A stretch of 64,000 nt of DNA from Eriocheir sinensis (GCF_024679095.1 NC_066512.1:15930456-15994455); one strand, 5' to 3'. Positions 13,925 to 30,828 are shown, numbered from the stretch's first letter. A program made the numbers and translations. Notes: generated by a model not told the origin, from the letters alone.

Positions 13925-14960
13925 ACCACAAACACCAACCATTACTAACCTATCCACTCATTAACAATCTAACCACAAACAGCCTTCCAGATATTTTAAA
14001 ATACCACCGTTTACCACAATACACATTACCACCAACACCAACAACCATAATCACCAGCACCATTCACCATATACTATACTAACCATCACTATATTAACCA
14101 CTCATTAACAAGCTAACAACAAACAGCCTCCCAGGTCTTTAAAGAACGACCATTCACCACTATACGCATTACCTCTAACCACTCCCACCAACAACAATCA
14201 CAATCACTTGCACCATTCACCACAAACACCAACCATCACTCCACTAACCACTTATGAACGTGCTAACCGCAACTAAACCAATTTTTTAAACAACCACAGT
14301 CCACCACCACTAACTACTTATTTCAATTCGCTCCACCACAAACACCTACAAACCACAAACTTCCCACTTCAGTTCGTTCCATTTCAAACAACCACAGTCC
14401 ACTACTACTCATTACTCATTTCAATTCGCTCCACCACAAACAACTACAAACTACTAACTACCCACTCCAGTTCGCTCCACCACAGCCAACCACAGTCCAC
14501 TACCACTACTAACCACCCACTTCAGTTCGCAATCACATCCTAACAACCATCACTAACAACCAATGCCTACAACCAATATGCCCAGTCAACCACAACTTCT
14601 GACACTCTCCCCTATTCACTAACACCGTCCTCCACTTCTGCTTTCTCCCTAGTACCAACAATCCACATAAATGGTAGTTAATTAATAGAACGTACCTCCA
14701 TCTATCAGTATCATTCTTCAACTGTTATACTCGCAAGATAACCCCGTAATACAATACAATAACAAGCCTCTACTTCATACTTCCTAGTCGCCACAGTCCA
14801 CAGAAAAGATAGTTAATAGAACGTAACTCCACTTGTGAATGTAATACTCCACCTGTGCTCCTTGCCCGACAACCCAATGTACAGAAGCTAACACCATACA
14901 ACAATAAAATAATCCATCTCTTATACTTACTCCCTAGTCGCCACAATATCCACAGAAAAT
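13925..14960 (+). repeat. Consecutive degenerate tandem duplications
   Basis: Three neighbouring families: ~150-bp units (CCACTCATTAACAA, AAACAGCCT, CCATTCACCA) at 13925-14280; ~95-bp units (CCACAGTCCAC, TTCAATTCGCTCCACCACA) at 14295-14530; and ~160-bp units (TCCTAGTCGCCACA, CCACAGAAAA, TAATAGAACGTA) at 14640-14960. The + strand is C/A-rich throughout. Confidence 0.65.
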
Positions 14961-14999
14961 CTTGTTCAGATGATCTAGCTCTGTCAGTCAATGTAATAC

Positions 15000-16240
15000 T
15001 CCATCTGTGTTAATTCCCAGACACTCAGACCCACAAAAATATAACTCCATAAGACAAATAACATGCGAATCCACCAAACAATAGCCGCCAACATCCCTCA
15101 AAAGCATTAAGACAGCACTCAACAAGCCTCCCAACGCCAGCACGTAAGTCAGGCACGTCTAGGCTACCGCAAGGAAGCAAGAGGACCAGTGACCACGTAT
15201 ACGCCTTGGGTCAGTCTCACCAGCAGCACCCTTGAGGACGAAAGCTGCGTGAGTCTGGGGCCAGGGGTTCAGTCCACGGCAGGACGCGCGAGGATCAACA
15301 CCCTCAGGACTGGTAGTATAGTAAAGTCGGTCCTTTAAGTTTCTCAAGGCCGCTACTCCGCCCAGACTTGCCTCGGTTATTTAATCTACACCCTACCTCC
15401 CTTATGCATGCAAAAAAAGGCATCGCCTTGATTTCTTCTCCGATATGTGACCATCATTTTAATCCCGAAGCACAAAGTACAGATTTGGTCTTTCCTTGGA
15501 GATAACGGCGGCCTCAAATAGTTACCTGAAGGGTGACTCGCCCGCAGTACTCTGGTAACACAATACTCACCTCGAGGACGTGGAAGTGTGACGTGTCGCG
15601 GTATATCCGAGATGCGGGTTCGCGGAGGGTTACAGAATCACATCCAGCACAAACACAGTACACAGGCGCCTCGCCTAATCACAACCCCGACTCCACCTCC
15701 CGTTTCCTGGGAGGCGGGAGTCCGGCAAGCTTTGCTCTGCACCGTATCACCAGCCAAGCACCAAAGGGTGTTTGCCTCGGGGCGTGGGGAGGTCACTAGC
15801 CAGGGAGCAGGACGGGTCCTGCCTCAGCTAGCGGCGGGGACTTGGGCGAGAAGACTGACTGAGCGGCTCAACACGTGGACCATCGTCTCGCCGCCTCCGT
15901 GCCACACTCCTCCTTACTTCCCACGCCGGCCAGGCCAAGGGAGAGTGCCAGCACTTGGTGCCAACCTCAACCCACACACGCGGCGCTCAGCCCCAGTAAG
16001 GGGGACCCCACAGCAGCAGCGGTAACAACAATAACAACAACAACAACAACCAGGGCAGCGCTGCAGCATCAGAGCAGGAGTGGTTGAGGCGAAGGTGGAA
16101 GTGGAGGTGGAGGTGGAGGTGTTGCGGATGAATGTGGATGCGGGCGAGCACGGCAAGGAAGCATCACCACTACACCACCACGAGGCACACTAAAAATACC
16201 CCGAGGCTGGTGCTGGTGCCCCTGCCCTGCCTGGCACTCT
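15000..16240. other. GC-richer unique sequence, no recognised gene
   Basis: Frames of up to 145 aa (15588-16025 +) lack any motif I recognise and overlap frames on the other strand. A short AAC run lies near 16030-16050. A missed short exon cannot be excluded. Confidence 0.4.
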
Positions 16241-16244
16241 GCGC

Positions 16245-16292
16245 CTCCTCCTCCTCCTCCTCCTCCTCCTCCTCCTCCTCCTCCTCCTCCTT
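16245..16292. repeat. (CTC)n microsatellite
   Basis: About 15 CTC units; followed by CTTCTT and TCTGCCTGTC simple sequence. Confidence 0.93.
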
Positions 16293-17330
16293 CTTCCTCT
16301 TCTCTCCATCTTCCTGTCTGCCTGTCTTTCCCCTCGCCTCTTCTCACCACAGCCCATGAAACTTATCCTTGACACAAACGTCACTTCGATGTACGAGTTC
16401 AGCGCCCCGGGCGCGGACAGCTTAACGCAGCCGTCCATCAGGCGGCGGCGAGAACCTTACCGACCACTCATGTCCCTGGAAACCCTCAGCCCAGCACGCA
16501 GTCGAACTGACGCGACTCACTGACTGACGAGCCCTAAAAAAGCAGAGTTGAAAATAAGTAAAATAGTCATTCTGCCCTGAGCAACGCTCCATAGGAAGTT
16601 ACGAAACAACTCACTCAATACACAGGCGGACACAGAAAGGGGGAACTGAGGCCCCTGTGGTGACTCCTTCCTCAGGATATGATGCAGGAACTATACAGTT
16701 ATGAAGAAAAGGAAGATGAAGAACGAAAAAAAAAAGATAAAAAAGATAAAAATAAGAAAAGAACAAGAACAAGAACATTAAGAACAAGAACAACAAGACG
16801 AGGAATAAATAAGAAAAAAAAGCAGAAGATGAAAGAGACAAGAAAAGTAAGGCCGAGAGTGAGAAAGGGAAAAAAATCACCCACCAGCCACTCCGTAATT
16901 AGGTTGAGGAGGAGGGTAAGAGATCTCAATTTGGTCTTTTAATGGTCGGGAGGAAGTAAGTGTTCTAGCGGGCGGAGGTGATAGGCTTGTCTGCAGCGTT
17001 TATTTAAGGTGGAGGGCAGGGGCGGGAGGAACAACAAACAGGGGGGAGGGAGGGTGGCGACGCTGGCAGGGCTATACTTTACTGAGAGGGGTCGAGGGGC
17101 AGCGAGGAGCAAGGCGAGGAGGAGGAGGAGGAGGAGAGCGAGAGAGGTGGATCGAGGCTGCAAGGGGAGAAGGAAAGGGGAGAAAGGGGATGGGAGAATG
17201 GGAGGGAAGAAGGGAAAGGGAGGGGAGGAGAAGGAGGAGGGGAATACCACTGCTGTTACGTCCGCCTCCATCACCACCACCTAGGATTGTAAAATTCCCG
17301 GAAATTTTGAACTGGGAAACTTTCCATGGG

Positions 17331-17365
17331 AATTTTCGGGAATTTTCGGGAATTTTCGGGAACTT
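17331..17365 (+). repeat. Tandem decamer GGGAATTTTC
   Basis: Three exact tandem copies of GGGAATTTTC plus a partial fourth; related GGAAATTTT and GGGAAACTTTCC lie just upstream at 17298-17330. The decamer resembles a kappa-B half-consensus, but no gene start is seen nearby. Confidence 0.85.
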
Positions 17366-17912
17366 TGTGAATCGAGAATAAATACAAGTTTGCCTATGTC
17401 GCTATTGGACTTTTTTTTTGAGGCTAAGGGCTGTTAGTGAATGTCCCTTAGCCCGGTGGTGGCGCAGGCAGGATTGTTTGGGTGACGCCTGTTGAGGCTT
17501 ATGTCGCTCTCCGGTTAATCCAACCTAACCAAACAAAACCCCAAACAGTTAATATAGGTCTAGACTCAGAATATTCATATATATTTCCTTACTAATGAGA
17601 CTTTCTATACAACAAAGTGAGGTCATTCTTTGTTGATTTACAGCATAAGTTGCTGGCTATCATGTGTTTGAAGATACCTCTTCCTCTCCTCTCCTCTTTC
17701 CCTCTGTCTCTTTTTCTCTCACATTTTTCTACCATTACGCTTCTTCCCTGCCCTCGACTTTCCCCACTTCCTCCTCCTCCTCATCATCACTTCCCTCCTC
17801 TTCATCACCTCCCACGTAATCTGCTTTCGTCCCTCTCTCTGCTTCTTGCCTTACCACTACACATCCACTGCCGACAGACATCCAAACACGGGATGGGAGG
17901 CGGGAGGGGGGG

Positions 17913-18120
<208 letters not shown>

Positions 18121-18555
18121 GGGAGGGGGGAGGGAGATCTTACCCGAGTTACATCCCTTACCTAAGCAACTGTTAATGGGACTGGCTGTGCTTCCTACTG
18201 ATGCTAGCGCGCCCTCAGATCAACAACAGTGCTCACTCTTATGGGCCCTATACTGACCTAGGGCTGACCCTCACTAAACCATCGTCAGTCAAAGAGAAGG
18301 AGAAAGAGTATGGCTGGAACGGGAAGAAATGATCAGAATATTAATGAAAGGCAGTCATGAGCACCCTAACACCAGCTCCTAATGATGTTCTTGGCATGGT
18401 ATAATGTGTGAGTTATATAAGACAAGACGTGCCACTAAACACCGCCTGCCAGAGCCCCTAAACTGAACCTCATGCACAGAGAGGCACAGATCCCCTGACA
18501 GTGATGAAGAGCGTGAAAATGAGGAGGCTTCAACATATACTATGGCCGGTATTCA

Positions 18556-18755
18556 AGACACTCTCGCTTCTCACATCAGCTATATCTAAAGGTCAAATAA
18601 GGGGTCAGTCAGGTTCTAATGAGTGTTTCTTCAAGTTCACGGTACAAAGGAAGGGTCAAACTACCACCAGGGTCATAAAGCTACTCCTGGAAATGCCCAC
18701 AACTCCTACGAAAGCCTTGTCAAATGTGTGAACTTGGGGGACGAAATGTTTTATA
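18556..18755 (+). repeat. Unclassified dispersed repeat, copy B
   Basis: Same landmarks and order as copy A at 8978-9175, with CTACGAAAGCCTTGTCAAAT intact. Confidence 0.75.
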
Positions 18756-18769
18756 ATACGACCCATACG

Positions 18770-19160
18770 ACGAGGACGATATTATGGATGATGGTAGAGA
18801 CACTGAAGAGGAGACACTTATTTATAGACCATGCAGGAGGACACTGAAGAAGACGCTGAAGGAAGACATTGATGAAAGCACCTTGACATTAAGAGCATTG
18901 GATAGATATTATTATTGCGTCAACATCGATCTCTGAACCATCGCAATGCTTTTTTTCTTTTATTTAGAGGGCTGGATTCCCCTTTACGACGAGGACATAT
19001 GACAAGGAGACTGAGGAAGACAAGTGTTTATATACGACGAAGACAAAAGCGAGGACGATATTGTTGATGATAGCCGAGAGTGAAGAAGACAACTGTTTAC
19101 ATACGGCGAGAAAACAAGAAGAGGGCGCTATTGCTGATGATACTAGTGACATTATACACA
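18770..19160. repeat. Imperfect ~70-bp repeats
   Basis: Phrases of the type CGACGAGGACGATATT..GATGAT, GAGACTGAGGAAGACA and GTTTAYATACGRCGA recur three or four times, interrupted by an unrelated AT-rich stretch at 18890-18960. No coding frame is maintained. Confidence 0.55.
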
Positions 19161-19605
19161 GAAGACGTTTGCTTTAATTAAACATTCCAAGCAATAAGTC
19201 ATGATATACTTTTCTGCTATATCCTGCCATTTGAAGTTCACACCCAGTAGGTACAATAAATTCTAAATATTTCCCTTACAGCAGTCTTACGCGTTTCCCA
19301 GCATACAGCAACAATTTATGAATACTTAAATCATCGCTTAAGACATCTAGGCATGCATTGGTGACCTGCTTTCGTTACAAAATTGCCACGGGACCTTCTC
19401 TCAAGACACGTGGCCCATAATATATATCTTTTATGAGCCTCCGTGTTTCTGATCTCTTGTCATTGTCATACCCGCCTCCTCCCCCCCCCCCCTTTTTTTG
19501 ATTCACGTGGACCGCCTGCAATGATGAAATAAGACCGCAACACCAAAAGAAAAAAAAACAGTTGGTGGAAAGGAAGAAAAGAAGTGAAAGGAAGAAAAGT
19601 GAGCA

Positions 19606-20095
19606 CGAAAGTGGGTAGGAAGGAAGAAGTGGGTAGGTAATAAGAAAAAGTGGATAGGTAGAAACGAAAGTGGGTAGGTAGGAACAAAAGTGGGTAGGGA
19701 GGAAGAAAAGTGGGTAGGGAGGAAGAAAAATGGGTATAGGTAGGAAGAAAAGTGGGTAGGGAGGAAGAAAAGTGGGTAGGGAGGAAGAACAGTGGGTAGG
19801 GAGGAAGAAAAGTGGGTAGGGAGGAAGAAAAGTGGGTAGGGAGGAAGAACAGTGGGTAGGGAGGAAGAAAAGTGGGTAGGGAGGAAGAAAAGTGGGTAGG
19901 GAAGAGGAGCAGTGGGTAGGGAGGAAGAAAAGTGGGTAGGGAGGAAGAACAGTGGGTAGGGAGGAAGAACAGTGGGTAGGGAGGAAGAGCAGTGGGTAGG
20001 GAGGAAGAACAGTGGGTAGGGAGGAAGAAAAGTGGGTAGGGAGGAAGAACAGTGGGTAGGGAGGAAGAAAAGTGGGTAGGGAGGAAGAACAGTGG
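19606..20095 (+). repeat. 20-bp minisatellite, about 24 units
   Basis: The unit is GTGGGTAGGGAGGAAGAAMA. The last triplet varies among AAA, AAC and AGC between units. The first few units are divergent (AGGTAGGAA..) and the array decays at both ends. Confidence 0.95.
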
Positions 20096-20109
20096 GTATA
20101 GTTAAGAAG

Positions 20110-21190
20110 AAAAGCAGATAGGTAGGAGGAAAAATTAGTAGGTATAGGTAGGAAGAGAGGTGGGTAGCGTGTGACGGGCGAGGGTTAAAAAGACTTGCTG
20201 GGAGTCATTCATTATTGGGAAGACTCTGGCTTAACGAGCTTCACCACACCACCCTCACCGGCCCCCATCCCTCCATCCCCTCCCACCCACCAAAATCACT
20301 CACACCCACCAAGCTGCCCCACCCACTCTCCCCTAATAGATTCTTTCCCATCCACCCATCCATTCATGCTAGCCAACCCTTTCCTTATTTTCCTAAACCG
20401 ATACTCCTCCATCCATTTATTCACCCGTCTCTCCCCTATACTCATCCATTCAGCATCCAGCCTACTTTATTCCACTCTCTACTAAGCGGTTCTCTCCCAC
20501 TCATCCATTTATCTATACGGTACATTTGTCAATCCATCAATTTACCCATCATCATCATCATTATTATCATCATCAACCACGACCGAAGGAAAAGAAATCT
20601 GATGTAATGAAATCCTTTTCTAGCACGAGTTAATAACATCGAGTAAAACAACAAAGTCAAGGTCCTTCCTCATGATGGGTAAACAGTCACGAGGGTTGGG
20701 GAGTACACAGGCACGTATGTACACACCCACAATGCGGTAGCGGGGCGGTGTGGGGCAGCGGCACCAGGCCAAGGTCATACTCGAGACTATCTACCACGGT
20801 GAGATTAATCCCCAGGTGTACTGCATCCATGCAGCATCAATCTCCCCCGCCCCACCCACACGACACCCTTAATGGCCCCGGGGCGAGAGTGAGGTGCAGA
20901 GTGAGTGCTCGTGTCCGTGTCTCCGTGAGGTCAGAGCCGTCACATTATAAGCTGCCGTTGCGTCCCCGGAGACAGATGGGCGCTAAATGTGGAGGAGACG
21001 CGAGCAGACAAGACACCACCCGCCCACAATCAATTACTTGCAGTCCTGAGGTGGCAGTATTAAAAAGTGTGCAGAGAACGAGTCGCCGTGGTGTTGTCTC
21101 GTGACCGACCCAAGACCTTCTGCCCCTTGGAGACACGTACAGCATAGTGCACACCCGCGGACCCGAAGTCACCTGGCCTGGGATCCTATT
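20110..21190. other. Unique sequence without a recognised gene
   Basis: Includes C/A-rich CCATCCATCC stretches (20230-20540), a short ATC run and a GC-rich segment (20700-21110) with an unassigned 118-aa frame. Confidence 0.4.
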
Positions 21191-21195
21191 CTTAA

Positions 21196-21375
21196 CCCTT
21201 TCGGCGCCCAAGCTCACATATTTGACAAGGCTTTCGTAGGAGTCTTGAGCATTTCCAGGGTTAGTTTTACGACCCTGGTAGAGTGGTGGTAGTTTGGTAG
21301 GTAGTAGTTTCTGCACCATGAACCTAAAAGCGACTCTTTTTTTTTTGGTCCTTGGAAATAGTTGATGTGAGGGGC
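21196..21375 (-). repeat. Unclassified dispersed repeat, copy C
   Basis: Reverse complement of copies A and B. On the minus strand it carries TTCATGGTGCAGAAAC, CCTGGAAATGCTC, CTACGAAAGCCTTGTCAAAT and the terminal block GGGCGCCGA, and it is the most complete of the three. Confidence 0.78.
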
Positions 21376-21858
21376 GGAAGGGTCAGAGAATACCGATCCT
21401 GGCATTGTATTACTGGCATGGTGAGTGTGTACGGCCAGACAGACAGACACCAAGCACCGAAGGGAAGCCGCTAACACAACCCGGGCGTACTTGTTCCGGT
21501 TGCCTGTACTGTTCACCGCATCCGCACTCGTCACGCACACAAAGGGAAGGCAACGATGAGCCAAAGATAAGGAATAATAAATATTCGTTGTTGTCACTTC
21601 GCCGAGGAGTTAAAGATTAGTTATCGCTTCCATATATCTTTCAACACTGAGAGGAAACGAAAATATATTCGAAACTATACCTCAGAGTGATGGCAAGATA
21701 CTAGGCTGTAGAAAACTTTATATTATGTAGTATCAGGAAATATTCGTGTAAGTATTAAAATATAAACAAATAAGACGAATGTAAATATTTCACTACCCAA
21801 ACGAAGAGTAAAAATAACTAATTCATCAAATAAGAGGGTGGCAAAACCTCGTGGGGGG

Positions 21859-25320
<3,462 letters not shown>

Positions 25321-25499
25321 AAGGCCCGTCCACACTATGCATCATGATGCGCGCAGTGTTGAATAGACGTGGTTGAAAAACGATGTTTTCAACACGATGC
25401 AGCGTAATGAACGCACTGATGGGCTGTTGCCATTTCAATGCGACGCGCAGTGTTGCATCAACCATCGTAATGGGAGTATGGCGTGACACCTTCTCTGTG

Positions 25500-25871
25500 A
25501 TGGCTCAATCATCATCCGCGCTTGCTTCCGCCAAACCCTTCGAGTGGACAAGGAGCAATACATTATATTTTATTGAGCTACTGAAGCAACATCCATCCAT
25601 TTGGAACATTAAATGAAAGGAGTACAAGATGAGGAACATCAGGAGTGCAAACTTGGAAACTATAAAAAACAGACTTGTCGAGATTTATGAACTGTATAGT
25701 ACGGAAGACATCTACACTCCGGAGTTGTGGTGCTTTGATGAGCTGCTTTTCCTGGCTGAGGGAGAACTCATACGTGCATCCACTTCCAACTTGGATGAAG
25801 GAGAAACTACTCAACAAGTTCATAATTTTATTATGTGTACACCAGCAATAATAAAATTTTCATACATATAA
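25500..25871 (+). pseudogene. Broken MADF-domain protein of the Harbinger-like element
   Basis: From ATG 25500 the frame reads FIELLKQHPSIWNIK, a typical MADF (Myb/SANT-like, Adf-1 family) start, then an in-frame TGA at 25614-25616, then KEYK and LVEIYELYSTEDIY in the same frame to a stop at 25871. MADF domains usually continue with a Lys-Glu-Tyr right after the position of this TGA, so the stop is probably a point mutation (for example TCA to TGA) within one former reading frame. In Harbinger systems such proteins help bring the transposase to DNA. This copy cannot make the full domain without read-through. Confidence 0.7.
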
Positions 25872-25898
25872 AGATAAAGATATGACAAAGAAAGATTT

Positions 25899-26003
<105 letters not shown>

Positions 26004-26369
26004 GTCTAGTAGGCTGTATGTCGCACTTACGTTGCTGCCAAACTAGGCTATATTTCCCCACATACGTTGCTGCAGTGGAACAGCTCTTTCCTCACTGAAA
26101 TATTCCATGAACTCCTTCCTGATGGCTTTTGCCTCATTTGTGGGATATCTCTATAATCTCTCCACGGGAAGAAGCTGCCTATTATCACGCCATGCCCCCG
26201 GTGTTACCACTCCATCTGCAATATTCCCACCGTCAAACTAATCAATCGGTGACTTACTCGCGAGGATGAGTTGCGTTGTGATGCACCTCAGGCTGGACGC
26301 TAGTGTATTGTTTTCAACACCACTACTGCATCACATGGCTGCTACGTGATGCATAGTGTGGACGGGCTG

Positions 26370-27590
26370 TAGACTAATTATTAGTCTATGAACGCCAACT
26401 TCAGTTACTATATGGTTATGTGGCACGCTACCTAGAAATCTACTCTGCTCATCAACTTGTTTCTATAAGACACTCTCAAACGGAGGAGGCCAAGGGGACG
26501 CCCTTAAAGTTTGTTGTTCAAGCAAGTGAATGGATCCTGTCATGAGGGGAAGGGAGTCAGATCTCAGTTTCCAGCAAAGGTTTGAGCAGAGTTCAGCTTT
26601 AGAGACACGACACCTCTAGTGCCATCAGGAGATCAGGAGAGGTAAAAAATTAAAGTAAAAAAATCATTGGAGATATTTTTATTTTGAACTTAAAATTCAC
26701 AGCAAGATTTTTGAGTGAGTCAAAGAATAGATTTAGTTTGATTCTGAGCAGAAATATAAAGTAGACCTACTTGGTTGTCAAGATTTTGAAGCCTTTGGCA
26801 GCTTTTATGAGCTGTCTTTTTGATGGTATGAAAACAAGCATGGTTGAATCATACATTTTGGCATGGGAAGTAGAGAAAGTTCTTGAAACATATGCCTCCA
26901 TCTCTAAAACAATCATTATAATACAGTGGGCACACAGAGGAGTGTTTTTTGATACAGAAACAAATCATACCATGGGTAATTGGAATAGTAAACATCCTCA
27001 GGTCTTTTCACTGAGCTGATGCAAAATGCCAACAGCATCGCCTTTGTGGTGGACCAAGAGGCTGCACGGGAGTGAAAAGACGGACATGAAAATAAGGTTG
27101 TAATATGAAGAGCCCTACAGGGTATATTTTAAGAGAATAAGCTAAGGGCTTCGAGATTAGGAAGAGTTCTAGAAATACATGTTGTGTGAGTCAACAAGGA
27201 GGTCAAGGAAATGTGTAAGGAGTTGTATCAATTTCCCTCGATAATTCTAAGAACAGAAAAGTTGCAGACTTATTTGACAGGTTGGTCTGTGAAGGATTTT
27301 GTAAGCTGAAATTGTTAATGAATATTGATTATTTTTTACTTGAAATTTCAGGTAAAGTAGAATGTTTTAAGAAGTGTTCCATTTTATAATTAAAAGTAAA
27401 AATATTTTACATGGATATTAGAATTAGGTGAGATATAGAGTACCTCACAAATATTTTGTGATTCTTAGAGAAATGGGAAAAATTCTTGGGCGAGTAATAT
27501 CATTGCATATACTATAGATGCAACATCCAGCCTCAAAAGCCTGTGAAATGGTTAGGAAGAGAAGATGAGGTTTAGAGGAAAAATTATATC
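26370..27590. other. AT-rich sequence without a recognised gene
   Basis: An 82-aa frame at 26771-27019 (+) has no known motif. No repeat is evident. Confidence 0.4.
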
Positions 27591-27600
27591 ATATAAGATT
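27591..27600 (+). promoter_or_regulatory. Possible TATA box of rhodanese copy 1
   Basis: CATATAAGAT lies about 30 bp before the point where homology with the 5' leader of copy 2 begins. Copy 2 has only a weak TTTTATG at the matching place. No transcript evidence. Confidence 0.3.
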
Positions 27601-30027
27601 TTCATAAGACATACAGATTTCTGGTGAGCGGTAGATCAGCTGGCAAGCCATTACAGGCAACTGTAAAGATTGCAGGAGCGAAGGTGAGTGTCAGTCAGTG
27701 CCTGATAAAGTCTGAGGGAAGAGCGTGCTTGCGTCAGCTCATCAACATGTCCGATAAGCTCCTAGGAACTTGTAACAGTCGCAGTAATCAACAACAGCCT
27801 TTAGCACGTCAGTATACGAACAAGTGTTAAAATAAGTTTCTCTGCTAACGTACTTATCAATAAGCTTGAATTCTCAGCATGCAAAAAGCGGGGTCTTAGC
27901 TTTACTCGTCTTGATTTGAAGTTATCTCGTTCGTCTCAAACAACTTGAAATTTGGAATTTAAAGAAATTACTTATGGAAATTACTAGGAACTGTTGCTTC
28001 GAGTGAACCACTGATTTCCTTTTGTTGTTCATCTCTATGGTTAAAGAAAATGTTCTGGCCCGCAGCCCACCGGAAAAGGATTACTTCACAGAACGGTCAT
28101 TGGTTCTTGGGGAAAAAGCTATTTTCCTTGCAGGAAGGATATGCCGGTTATTTTGTTTAACCTTATTTTAAGTAAACGATCGTAATAATCCAGTATTGGG
28201 GGTCACATAGCAGCAAACAATATATAAGTTACGGAGACAAAACGAGGTTCGACAGATATTAAGCCGTACTATTATGGCTACATGTCCCTCAGATGTTTTA
28301 AGAGTAATTTTTGCCGCCTGACGTTTTATAGTTATTGCTGTCATTTGATTACATACCTTGATTGTGCTTGCTTGATCTGATTGTATAGCCTCGGTAGAAG
28401 TACAATAGCTAACGCTGAACGTTTTATCGGCCCCTGAAGCCTTGACGTCCCATTATCAGTGACTGATTGCTCTCCAATGATCTTATCGCTACGAAAAATA
28501 ACCATTTATTTATTCATATTAACATAATGTTGACCTCTGCGATGTATATTGAGTGTATGCCATTTGGCTAAATAGTGTATAACCGAGGACGACCTATATA
28601 GGCTACATCTGTATCCTGGGGCTCAATGACTGGCAGGCGGGCAGGGCGTCACCCACTGTCACGTCCCTGATGAGTGATAAGCATCAGTGTTACCCAAGAG
28701 TCATGGTGCCGAGGCGACTTTCCTGCTCGACACAATGCCGGTAGAATCCCCACATCACTTGCTTTGTATTCATCAGTAACAAAACTGTTCCTCCTATCCA
28801 CGGTAGCAAAGCTCTCCTTACTCCTTTGTATAATTATATGTCATCCTTCCTTCGCACAATTTAGTGTTCAGTGGGTATTCGAGTTTCGCGTCGATTTGGT
28901 ACTTTTAATAACACTAATGTCGTGAATATCTGCTTTACTTTTTTTTTCCCCATGGTGACACGTAGCCTACAGGTAGTCTATGAAATGGAGATTGTAGAAT
29001 ATAAATATTACATAATAAAAATTTCCGTGCACTATTGAATATCAAAAGTAGACTTGATGAACGAGCCTTGCGCGATGAGTGGGCTTCCCAGGCCTGGGAT
29101 TTTTGTGTGTGCGCCATCCGCCCGGAAAAATTCGATATATTTGTATCAGGTTTCGAAAAGGAATGTTCTGACCTCTAAATTTCACCGATATTATGTCGAT
29201 ATGATATTCATCCTTACAAAGAGGTACACAGACGGTTACACGTTATGAATATCACTTTTGGTGAACGTAACCAAACAACAAAAAACTACATGAGAGTGTA
29301 GCAATCGAAATTGTTCACTCATTTTCATCCGTTATCAAGATTGTTTCAATTCACATTTATTTATCTAAATTACATTAGTGAAAATAATAGTTTAACTTGA
29401 AAAAGTTTTAAGCAGTTGAAATACAGAAAAAAAATAAAGACTAAAAAGTGGAATCTTTGATCGCGGCAATACATGCAGACACGCTACATCACTACCACCA
29501 AAGAATGTTACTGGCTGTGGTGGGCAGGTTATCCATACTACCCAGTCACATATAAGTTACTATATTTAACGTTGTTTTACAATTAATCCAGTGGGAAGAA
29601 AATACTTGAAACTTCCTTAAAGGATTTTTTTTAAATATCTTAGATTAGACTTAGAATAAATAATAATTGTTAAGGATACCAATTTAATAATAATAATAAA
29701 AAAAAGACGTGTTCAAAAAACACTATAATTCTTCTGCTCTACGGTTACGAACATTATGTTTTGACACTGCATTTCCCTGCTGGCCACCAGCCTGAGCTCG
29801 GTGGTGCTGATCGATGTGAGGAACAGGGACGAGGCGGAGAAGGTCGGCCAGATCCCCGGCTCACACTGCCTGCCCTGTAAGTCCCCACGGGACGCATTGC
29901 ATTAATTAAAGCTTGACTCTTGCACAGTAACCGAAATAAGTTATCGCAGCACTATCCCCTCTACTGACCCACCCCTCAATGAGCTACTACTAGCAGGCAG
30001 GTGTAATGAGAAACAATTAATTAGTGT

Positions 30028-30752
30028 GCATAAGTAGGTCTGGGTGCGAGAGGGATTTAGGGGTCTTAGTGAGCTCTGATCTCCGTCCAAGGGCACAATG
30101 CATTCAAACTAGAAATCGAGCAAATAGGGTACTGGGATTTATTTCAAGGAGCATAAGCAACAGAAGCGCCGAAGTCTTCCTCAAACTATATTTAGCATTA
30201 GTTAGACCTCATCTTGACTATGCGGTTCAGTTCTGGTCACCCTACTATAGAATGGATATCAAAATGTTAGAATCGGTGCAGAGGAAGATGACTAAGATGA
30301 TTCAGGGGTTGAGAAACTTGCCATACGAGGAAAGACACAAACAGTTAAACTTGCATTCTCTAGAAAGGCGAAGGGTGCGTGGAGACATGATCGCGGTTTA
30401 TAAATGGATGAAGGGCTTTAATAAGGGAGACATTCATAAGGTTTTGTTGGTAAGAGAACCGGGTAGGACACGAAGTAATGGGTTTAAGCTGGATAAATTC
30501 AGATTCAACAGGGACATAGGCAAAAATTGGTTTACAAACAGGGTAGTGGATGAGTGGAATAGGCTTAGCAGTCATGTGGTGAGTGCCAATACAATTGTCA
30601 CATTCAAAAATAGGTTAGATAAATTCATGGACAGCGATATTAGGTGGGGTTAGATGCATGGGAGCTACACGGGAGCTTAGGTTCAGGGGAGCTGCCTCGT
30701 ACAGGTCTACCGGCCTCTTGCAGACTCCTGTGTTCTTATTTTCTTATGTTCT

Positions 30753-30755
<3 letters not shown>
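30028..30755 (+). mobile_element. CR1-like LINE, 5'-truncated 3' end
   Basis: The frame to 30653 is the C-terminal part of a non-LTR retrotransposon ORF2: RDLGVLVSSDLRPRAQC, LVRPHLDYAVQFWSPYY, SVQRKMTKMIQGLRNLPYEE and LNLHSLERRRVRGDMI are CR1-clade signatures downstream of the catalytic FADD box. Sequence homologous to the LINE at 58.6-60.8 kb starts near 30028. The 3' end is TTCTTATTTTCTTATG..CTTATG, short 8-bp-type terminal repeats as in CR1, and runs straight into a GT microsatellite. It lies in the sense orientation in intron 2 of rhodanese copy 1. Confidence 0.88.

Positions 30756-30826
<71 letters not shown>
30755..30826. repeat. (GT)36 microsatellite at the LINE tail
   Basis: Begins directly after the last TTCTTATG unit of the CR1-like tail. 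Confidence 0.97.
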
Positions 30827-30828
<2 letters not shown>

